Shown here: piece by piece, positions 58,882 through 64,000 of the stretch
Numbering within the stretch: position 1 is the first letter of the stretch
Layout: every line of letters starts with the position of its first letter
Program-made: the position numbers and the translations under genes
NCBI GenBank assembly: GCA_039636795.1
Contig: CP143430.1
Location: forward strand, 4,836,001 to 4,900,000
From: Micrococcaceae bacterium Sec5.1
Lineage (GTDB): Bacteria; Actinomycetota; Actinomycetes; Actinomycetales; Micrococcaceae
Length of the DNA: 64,000 nt
Direction of reading: 5' to 3'
Notes under the pieces: model-generated
Databases searched by the model: none
What the model was told of the DNA's origin: nothing
Seen by the model: only the letters and a program-made list of their open reading frames with translations

Positions 58882-59810
58882 CGGCTGAGTCGGCCCACCT
58901 CGTGGCGGCGACGTTGCACGGCCCACCATCGTGCGATGCGGAGGTCGTCCAGCGTGAAACGTCCATCGGGCAGCGCGGCCTGGATCCGATCGGCGTCGAA
59001 CCTCAAAACTGGGCGAATTTCCTCCGGGAGCTCGGACGCGAACGGCGCGGGCTCGCTGACACCTTCCGCCAGCATTTGCGCTTGTGCTTTCGCCACGAGT
59101 GGGACCACCATTGTCCACTCGGTCAGCTGGGCAAGCATACGGATGGCCCACACCGGGACGGGTACGTAGACAAGGCGCCTACCCGCCACTCGCGCAATGC
59201 GACGAACAGCCGCGCCAAGTTCCAGCTCCTCGGCTCCAACAACGGCGACCGTCGGGCTTGGAATGCGCCCCTCAAGGGCAGCAAGCAATACGTTGACGGC
59301 TTCCTCGACCGGTATAGGTCGGACTGTCCGCTCGCGAAAACCTACGGTCGCGAATACTGGAAAGGTGCGCACGGCGCGAGTTACATGGTCCACCATATGA
59401 TCACCAGGGCCGTAGATCATGCCCGCCTTAAGGATGGTGTGGTCGATCCCGGACCGCCGGACGAGTTCCTCAGCAGCCCACTTCGTCTCGTGGTAGGGCG
59501 ATCCGCAGTCAGGCCTTGCCCTGAGAAAGCTCAGCATAACGATCCGCTTCACGCCCGCTCGTCGGGCAGCCTCAATGACAGCCTGGGTACCGTCCACATG
59601 GACACGCCGGAAAGTCTGGTCTCCGATCTCACGGTTTATCCCCGCGCAGTGCACCACCACGTCACACCCGGCGAATGCCACCGTCAGAGCGTCCGCATCA
59701 TCGATCTGCACGCCAGTCCGACGAGAGATCACCACCACGTCCTCGCTGCCAAGACGCGCTGCCAAGTGACGGCCAACAAAACCGGTACCACCAGTAATAG
59801 CCACACGCAT
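58878..59810 (-). CDS. NAD(P)-binding SDR-type epimerase (atypical, NDUFA9-like)
   Basis: A 310-residue Rossmann-fold protein. MRVAITGGTGFVGRHLA gives the GGTGFVG cofactor loop, and VVHCAGINREIGDQTFRRVHVDGT the following strands. The usual Tyr-X3-Lys is not clear (SPYHETKWAAEELVRRS carries Tyr-His-Glu-Thr-Lys, a YX3K match). It is related to NAD-dependent epimerases and the NmrA/NDUFA9 group. It is divergent from an ArsR regulator with duplicated operators, so expression is probably de-repressed by an unknown signal. Confidence 0.9.
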   Translation of the reverse strand: MRVAITGGTGFVGRHLAARLGSEDVVVISRRTGVQIDDADALTVAFAGCDVVVHCAGINREIGDQTFRRVHVDGTQAVIEAARRAGVKRIVMLSFLRARPDCGSPYHETKWAAEELVRRSGIDHTILKAGMIYGPGDHMVDHVTRAVRTFPVFATVGFRERTVRPIPVEEAVNVLLAALEGRIPSPTVAVVGAEELELGAAVRRIARVAGRRLVYVPVPVWAIRMLAQLTEWTMVVPLVAKAQAQMLAEGVSEPAPFASELPEEIRPVLRFDADRIQAALPDGRFTLDDLRIARWWAVQRRRHEVGRLSR

Positions 59811-59829
59811 AACCTTGCTCCTTCGCTTA

Positions 59830-59870
59830 TTAGCAATGAAGCTAAACTGTATATAGCAATCGTGCTATAT
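59830..59870. promoter_or_regulatory. Two ArsR-type operator candidates
   Basis: ATATAGCA-ATCG-TGCTATAT (59851-59870) is a perfect 20-bp dyad. TTAGCA-ATGA-AGCTAA (59830-59845) has the same arm and spacer layout with one arm mismatch. They lie in the 67-bp gap between the divergent SDR and ArsR genes, and the second overlaps the likely -10 region of arsR. Confidence 0.65.
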
Positions 59871-59877
59871 TGCAAAC

Positions 59878-60204
59878 ATGGCAGATACAGCATCCGATAT
59901 CTTCGCTGCGCTCGCGCATCCTACGAGGCGGCAGATCCTGCAGGACCTCAAGGACGGCGAGATGGCCGCGGGCGAGATCGCTGCGAGATTCAGCGCTACG
60001 GGTCCGACCATTTCCCGACACCTGAGCGTTCTCCGCCAAGCAGGCCTGATCTCAGAGCGGCGCGATGCCAATCGCATCCTGTACTCACTCGTCGGTGAGC
60101 GGCTCGCCCTCTCAGTCGGCGACTTCCTCTCGACAGTCTGCCCAGAGCAGATCGTGTTGCGTGAGGTCCGGAAGCGCAGCACAAGCCGTGGAGCAGAGGC
60201 GTAG
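59878..60204 (+). CDS. ArsR/SmtB-family transcriptional regulator
   Basis: A 108-residue regulator with the winged-helix HPTRRQILQDLKDGEMAAGEIAARF and RFSATGPTISRHLSVLRQAGLIS (recognition helix near residues 40-55). It lacks the metal-binding ELCVCDL motif of ArsR and SmtB-type His/Asp sites. So it is more likely a metal-independent (SdpR/CzrA-less) repressor. It probably controls itself and the divergent SDR gene by the duplicated dyads. A 56-base gap separates it from the sugar isomerase, which could be co-transcribed. Confidence 0.93.
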   Translation: MADTASDIFAALAHPTRRQILQDLKDGEMAAGEIAARFSATGPTISRHLSVLRQAGLISERRDANRILYSLVGERLALSVGDFLSTVCPEQIVLREVRKRSTSRGAEA

Positions 60205-60260
60205 CGTCCAGCCATCGGTCTCATCTATTCGGGTAAGCGCATTCCAGCTATCCTGAACCA

Positions 60261-61034
60261 ATGATCGACCTCACTACGTTGGCGGACCTCACGCCCGGCA
60301 TTTGTTCCGTCACACTGCGGGAGTCGGGGATTGACGACGTCGTCCGTATTTCTTCGGACGCAGGCCTGGCTGGCATCGAGTGGGGTACGGATATCCACGT
60401 CAGTGACGCTGCATCCGCTGCCCATGCCAAGGAAGCAACGGAAGCTGCTGGCCTCACGGTCCTTTCGCTTGGCTCCTACTACCGCGCCGGCGACTTCGGC
60501 GATTTCGGCCCGACATTGGAGCTGGCGGCGACCTTAGGCGCACCTCGAATACGCATCTGGGCTGGGGAGCTTGGTTCGGCAGACGCTCAAGACAGTCAGT
60601 GGGACGCTGTCGTGAAGGACACGCAGCGGGTGGCAGACCTGGCCGCCGAGCGAGGAATCGCCATCGCCTTCGAGTATCACGGGAACACCCTCACCGATTC
60701 CCCCGAAACGACACTTGAACTCCTGCAGCGGGTAAGCCATCCCAACGTCGGCACTTACTGGCAACCCGCCGTCGGGCTTTCCGACCAACAAGCGCTTGAC
60801 TCGCTGCACCGGGTGTTGCCTCATGTCGTCGGCGTCCACTGCTTTTCCTGGGGACCCAAAGCCGAAAGGTTCCCGCTCCGCAACAGGAAGCTGTTGTGGC
60901 AGACAGTGTCGGACGCCCTGCGGGGAAACGGCAAGGACATGGACATCATGCTGGAGTTCGTCGAGGATGACCTCCCGGACAACGTGCTCAACGACGCAGC
61001 ATTCCTGCACACCATCACTCTCGGGGAAGACTAG
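60261..61034 (+). CDS. Sugar phosphate isomerase/epimerase (AP endonuclease 2-like TIM barrel)
   Basis: A 257-residue TIM-barrel protein of the xylose-isomerase-like (AP2) family. AGLAGIEWGTDIHVSD near residues 33-48 gives the second strand, RIRIWAGELGS the fourth, AIAFEYHGNTLTDSPETTLELL carries a conserved Glu and His, and LEFVEDD a late metal-binding Glu. Four metal ligands can be placed. Members epimerise or isomerise keto-sugars. It is 56 bases after arsR in the same direction; the sugar substrate is unknown. Confidence 0.9.
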   Translation: MIDLTTLADLTPGICSVTLRESGIDDVVRISSDAGLAGIEWGTDIHVSDAASAAHAKEATEAAGLTVLSLGSYYRAGDFGDFGPTLELAATLGAPRIRIWAGELGSADAQDSQWDAVVKDTQRVADLAAERGIAIAFEYHGNTLTDSPETTLELLQRVSHPNVGTYWQPAVGLSDQQALDSLHRVLPHVVGVHCFSWGPKAERFPLRNRKLLWQTVSDALRGNGKDMDIMLEFVEDDLPDNVLNDAAFLHTITLGED

Positions 61035-61104
61035 CGCCAACCTGATTCAAAATGCCGTTCGTGAGCGTTATCGCGGACCGGCTAGTCCCGCCGTCCGTCA
61101 ACAC

Positions 61105-61827
61105 CTAGTTCAGCGAGATTCGCAGGCGTTCCACGCCCTCGGCACCTTCCGGCACTAGTTCCATGAGCTCCGGTTCATTGGCAAGGCGACCAAGCATGTT
61201 TGCGAGATGGTCCCGCTCAGCGCGCTTGTAGGTGACGTTACGAAGGTCAGAGGCTCGGACAACAGAGGCCAAGGTAAGGAAGTCATCGATGTGTCGTTGC
61301 CGTAGGGGGTCATTGATGATGGTCAGCGCTCCCGCTTTGCCGATGAGGCTGCCGAGGATCGTGGGCCGGTTGACCTTGCCGGACGCTGATCCCGCTTGAA
61401 CTTCGACGGTCTCTGAACGGTCGAGAGCTTGTTGACTGGCGGGGGCAGCAATCGTGGTCCCGCCGCTAACTCCGCGTCGCTTCTCGGCCCGTTCACCCAG
61501 ATGGCGCGGAATGAGGACATCCACCAAAGCCTCGCCGCGCTCCCATCGATGCTGGTAGCCCTCCAGGGATTCTCCCGCGGATTCGAAGCCGAGCTTCACT
61601 AGGAGTTCAGTGAAATCGTGAAGCATCGTGGGGTAGGTGCGGATGTCCAACGCCTTATCGGCGTCCTTGGTGGGTCGCACGTCCCGGGCACCACGTTCGA
61701 CAGCGTGCAGGAAGACCGCTTGACCGCCGACCAGAACCCAACCCTGCGGCATTGCACTATGGATTTCGAAGACAGCCTGCCATGCTTCCTGCTGTTCGAT
61801 GAACATTGCGGGAAGTTCAATCGGCAT
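61105..61827 (-). CDS. Nucleotidyltransferase, AbiEii-like toxin candidate
   Basis: A 240-residue protein from ATG 61827, chosen because AGGAG is 5 bases upstream. The nucleotidyltransferase active site is visible: Gly34-Gly35 in VLVGGQAVFLHAV, then Asp55 and Asp57 in RPTKDADKALD, and a third carboxylate, Asp103, in ALVDVLIP. This GG-DxD-D layout matches the DUF1814/AbiEii and MNT families. It overlaps the upstream HTH gene by 11 bases. The pairing fits a toxin with a cognate HTH antitoxin, but could also be a modifier of another target. Confidence 0.75.
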   Translation of the reverse strand: MPIELPAMFIEQQEAWQAVFEIHSAMPQGWVLVGGQAVFLHAVERGARDVRPTKDADKALDIRTYPTMLHDFTELLVKLGFESAGESLEGYQHRWERGEALVDVLIPRHLGERAEKRRGVSGGTTIAAPASQQALDRSETVEVQAGSASGKVNRPTILGSLIGKAGALTIINDPLRQRHIDDFLTLASVVRASDLRNVTYKRAERDHLANMLGRLANEPELMELVPEGAEGVERLRISLN

Positions 61828-62503
61828 GGACGCTCCTGAGGATTTCGCGTGCGGCTTGTTGTTCACGAACACCGGGCCGTTCGGCCAAGTCTGCCGCCAC
61901 CACTAGTGGGGGAAGTTCGTCGGGGACCTGCTCGGCGGCGCGGAGGATTACATTCGGCCTCTTGCCGGGGAATGGCTCAACCAGGAACCAGTCCTTGACG
62001 ACGGCCTTGAGTTCGTCGCGTCGCACATAGGCTTCAACCTCTGAGTTGGCCAGCAGCCCAGAACGCGGGTGAGAGACTCCGGAAAGGTGGATTCGATTGT
62101 CCCCCCGAAGCTCGGCGATGTCGTCCGGGCTGGAAGAGAACTCGAATTTTTCGGCGCGATTGGGCAGCCATGCTGCGAGAAGCTTGAGTAAGTCCGAGGA
62201 GTCCTGCAGCCGGTTGATGCGCTCTTTCAGGCGATGCTTCTCGACCGGCGAGGGTTCGAAGTCATCGAGAAGAGAGGGCCGCGAGCTGTCTTCCCGGAAG
62301 CAGGATATGAGTTGCCAGGCACTCCGTTCGGACAGGGGCCGGCCAGCAGGCTTACCAGGCCGGTACTGGACAGCGTCGGCTTCGTCAACGATCCAGCGTC
62401 CGCCGACCCGTTGGCCCCGAATGCGTCCGGATTGGACGAGCTGCCGTGCTCGGCTCTCGTTGACGTTAAGGCGCTTCGCCAGCTCGGGGATACTCAATGC
62501 CAT
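61817..62503 (-). CDS. HTH-domain protein, antitoxin candidate for the nucleotidyltransferase
   Basis: A 228-residue protein starting MALSIPELAKRLNVNESRAR. The first 50 residues are an excisionase/MerR-like helix-turn-helix (HTH_17) with GQRVGGRWIVDEADAVQYR as the wing. The remaining 180 residues are mostly helical with no known motif; a polar stretch EFSSSPDDIAELRGDNRIH and HLSGVSHPRSGLLANSEVEAYV follow. The gene precedes and overlaps a GG-DxD nucleotidyltransferase gene by 11 bases, as AbiEi precedes AbiEii. A long inverted repeat lies upstream. The N-terminal domain differs from AbiEi's winged helix. Confidence 0.75.
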   Translation of the reverse strand: MALSIPELAKRLNVNESRARQLVQSGRIRGQRVGGRWIVDEADAVQYRPGKPAGRPLSERSAWQLISCFREDSSRPSLLDDFEPSPVEKHRLKERINRLQDSSDLLKLLAAWLPNRAEKFEFSSSPDDIAELRGDNRIHLSGVSHPRSGLLANSEVEAYVRRDELKAVVKDWFLVEPFPGKRPNVILRAAEQVPDELPPLVVAADLAERPGVREQQAAREILRSVHAD

Positions 62504-62515
62504 TTCATAATCCTA

Positions 62516-62581
62516 GCGGTATCGCTATGAATATGTAATCAGCTCGCACTTGCGTCGATTACATATTCATAGCGTTATCGC
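62516..62581. promoter_or_regulatory. Long inverted repeat upstream of the HTH gene
   Basis: CGCTATGAATATGTAATC (62523-62540) and its perfect complement (62557-62574) are separated by 16 bases; with two mismatches the arms extend to 62516 and 62581 (25-26 bp). A further partial copy, ATGTGTAATC, follows at about 62587-62596. It begins 13 bases upstream of the HTH start, as expected for an autoregulatory operator. Confidence 0.7.
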
Positions 62582-62658
62582 CACAAATGTGTAATCACCG
62601 GACGCCGTCAGCTAACCAGAGCCACCGCTTAGGCCCGGGCTGGGTGCTACTGCACCAA

Positions 62659-63699
62659 CTAGCCCGCTTGGCTCTCCACCGGAAGCTCGGTGCTGCGGCG
62701 GAGCTTGACGGAACCAACTACGGGGCCGCCCTCCGGGTCGCCGGCCGCAAGCCTTCCAATGTCCTCCAGCGGCAGATACACCGTGGACAGGGCTGGGCGG
62801 AAGTCCCGCAGGGTTTCAATGTCGTCAAAACCAGCGATGTTTGCGTCCCGGGGAATCCACACGCCCTCTGACCGAAGTGCGGCGGTCACGCCGATGGCCA
62901 TGACGTCGTTCACCGCGAAGATGCAGGGGCGCTCGCCGGAGGCCTTGATTCGTTGGGCCAGCGCCAGCCCGGCATCGTATCCTCCCGCACGGTTGAAGCC
63001 TGTGCGGATGACCTCAGCGCTGGGCCGACCGGCGTCGGCGAGTCCGCGCTGGAAGCCGCGGATCCGGTCATCGGAGGTAAAGAGTCCCTCAGGGCCGCCA
63101 ACAATGACGAAGGCGCCCTCATGGGAGGCAGCCAACTCGTCAGCAAGCTCCGCGGCGAGGTCCTCGTTGGGCACCTCAACTACGTGGTAGCCCTCCTCGG
63201 CAGTGGAGCCCACGATCGGGTGGCCCACTACGCCGACATGCCCGCCATTACGGCAATAGCGGTCCAACTCGGCAGCGAGCTCCAGGTTGCTTTGCTCGTC
63301 CTCGGGCCGTGCCGAGCGTGAACCCGCAATGACAATTGAATCTGCGCGACGGGCAGCGAAGGCCGCCACGGCTTCACGCTCATCCGAAGGGGCGCCGGAC
63401 GTGCTGGCCAACAGCACCATACGGTTCTGTTGGCGGGCCGCCTCCTGGACGCCGCGGGCAATGGCGGAAAAGTAGGGGTCGGCGATGTCGTGGACAATCA
63501 AGCCGATGAGCCCTGAGCTGGACTTTGCGAGCGCCTGGGCTTGGGCATTGGGGACGTAGCCGAGCTTTTCCGCAGCCTCCCGGACGCGCTCCGCAATATC
63601 CTCCGCGGGCTTACGGGTGGAACCGTTGAGGACACGGGACGCTGTGGCCAGGGAGACCCCTGCCAAACGGGCGACTTCACTTAGTGTGCTGGCGGCCAC
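62659..63699 (-). CDS. LacI-family transcriptional regulator
   Basis: A 346-residue regulator from GTG 63699, with AGGAGG upstream. STLSEVARLAGVSLATASRV (residues 4-23) and NGSTRKPAEDIAERVREAAEKLGYVPN form the LacI DNA-binding and hinge region. The sensor has GLIVHDIADPYFSAIARGVQ, AVNDVMAIGVTAALRSEG and NIAGFDDIETLRDF. It is divergent from a Gfo/Idh-type oxidoreductase, so it probably senses a sugar or inositol derivative. Two LacI-type operators lie between them. Confidence 0.93.
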   Translation of the reverse strand: MAASTLSEVARLAGVSLATASRVLNGSTRKPAEDIAERVREAAEKLGYVPNAQAQALAKSSSGLIGLIVHDIADPYFSAIARGVQEAARQQNRMVLLASTSGAPSDEREAVAAFAARRADSIVIAGSRSARPEDEQSNLELAAELDRYCRNGGHVGVVGHPIVGSTAEEGYHVVEVPNEDLAAELADELAASHEGAFVIVGGPEGLFTSDDRIRGFQRGLADAGRPSAEVIRTGFNRAGGYDAGLALAQRIKASGERPCIFAVNDVMAIGVTAALRSEGVWIPRDANIAGFDDIETLRDFRPALSTVYLPLEDIGRLAAGDPEGGPVVGSVKLRRSTELPVESQAG

Positions 63700-63767
63700 G
63701 AGGCCCTCCTTTTCTGCAAGCCTTCGAGACTGGCGCTAAAGAAATTATGGCAGTCTTCACCCATTTT

Positions 63768-63834
63768 TGGGAAAGCGCTTGCCAACCCATCCCAGCATGG
63801 TGCATGATCGAAGCAATGGGAATGCGCTTTCCCA
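63768..63834. promoter_or_regulatory. Two LacI-type operators
   Basis: TGGGAAAGCGCTTGCCAA (63768-63785) and TGGGAATGCGCTTTCCCA (63817-63834) share the consensus TGGGAAWGCGCTTKCCMA. They are 49 bp apart centre to centre, suited to looping. They lie between the LacI gene and the oxidoreductase gene. The GCGCTT centre is typical of this regulator family. Confidence 0.7.
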
Positions 63835-63895
63835 CACTTCGAATTGCAAACACCGGCAACGCACAGCGGCCGGCACACAAGGACCTGGAGAAAAC

Positions 63896-64000
63896 ATGGG
63901 CTACGAAACAAAGACGATCCGCATCGCCATGAACGGCATCACCGGCCGCATGGGTTACCGCCAGCACTTGCTGCGGTCCATCCTCCCCATCCGCGACGCC
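63896..64000 (+). CDS. Gfo/Idh/MocA-family oxidoreductase, 3' truncated
   Basis: Only the first 35 residues are in the window: MGYETKTIRIAMNGITGRM and the next 16. The strand RIAMNGITGRMGYR matches the start of Gfo/Idh/MocA dehydrogenases, whose N-terminal Rossmann loop is G.TG.MG.R. CTGGAGAAAAC precedes the ATG with good spacing. The neighbouring LacI regulator and operators suggest a sugar or inositol dehydrogenase. Nothing more can be said without the rest. Confidence 0.7.
   Translation, partial: MGYETKTIRIAMNGITGRMGYRQHLLRSILPIRDA

Noticed and set aside
58902..60098. A 398-codon plus-strand frame across the SDR gene and into arsR
   Set aside because: The SDR gene on the minus strand has a cofactor motif and arsR has its own frame; the alternative would erase the operator region.

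Overview
The window is chromosomal DNA of a high-GC actinobacterium. Gene content and style point to Micrococcaceae, most likely Arthrobacter or Paenarthrobacter; this is inference, since no rRNA or typing gene is present. Supporting signs are an actinobacterial SAM-IV-type riboswitch before a DUF1737/rhodanese/metZ operon, a 191-aa actinobacterial-type dCTP deaminase, a YbdK-like ligase, a DUF4235 protein, frequent GTG/TTG starts and many ATGA/TAATG stop-start overlaps. No prophage, insertion sequence, CRISPR array or rRNA operon was seen. The first and last genes are cut by the window edges.

Region by region. 1-11.9 kb: a truncated PEP-utilising enzyme, an MMPL exporter with divergent MarR regulator, a methyltransferase, a YciI (DGPF) protein with its ECF42-type sigma factor, an orphan membrane protein, an aldo/keto reductase, DNA polymerase IV, an orphan protein between 14-bp direct repeats, and a LysE exporter. 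12-16.7 kb: a LacI-controlled nucleoside-salvage operon (nucleoside hydrolase, MFS transporter, ribokinase). 16.7-25.3 kb: a TetR/membrane-protein pair with two matching operators, a protein tyrosine phosphatase overlapping a P-loop-PabB fusion, cardiolipin synthase, PabC, an amino acid permease and an AhpD-like protein.

25.3-31.7 kb is a sulfur-centred block. On the minus strand, three tightly packed genes encode an NtaA/DszA-type flavin monooxygenase, a histidine-ammonia-lyase-like protein with an altered cofactor motif, and a cysteine-synthase-like enzyme. They are divergent from the SAM-riboswitch-led DUF1737-rhodanese-metZ operon. 31.7-39.6 kb: a membrane protein, a YbdK-type ligase, an HTH-MurA fusion, a TPP-riboswitch-controlled YkoEDC vitamin transporter, a NUDIX hydrolase and DUF4235. 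39.6-49.3 kb is an ion and pH homeostasis block: the Mrp antiporter operon (MrpA-B fusion, C, D, E, F, G), an Atg22-like MFS protein and a KhtTU-like cation/proton antiporter.

49.4-58.9 kb: dcd, two large secreted proteins (a CAP protein and a VanY-like peptidase) that share a C-terminal repeat module, an SRPBCC protein, tRNA-Gly(CCC), a SnoaL-like protein, a 44-aa basic protein coupled to a carboxyethylornithine-synthase-like enzyme, and a divergent MFS/LysR pair. 58.9-64 kb: an SDR/ArsR pair with duplicated operators, a sugar isomerase, an AbiE-like HTH-nucleotidyltransferase pair behind a long inverted repeat, and a LacI regulator with two operators divergent from a truncated oxidoreductase.

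The most novel-looking items are the three-gene monooxygenase/lyase/cysteine-synthase operon with its apparently MIO-deficient lyase, the HTH-nucleotidyltransferase pair, the HTH-MurA and P-loop-PabB fusions, and several short intergenic repeat families.
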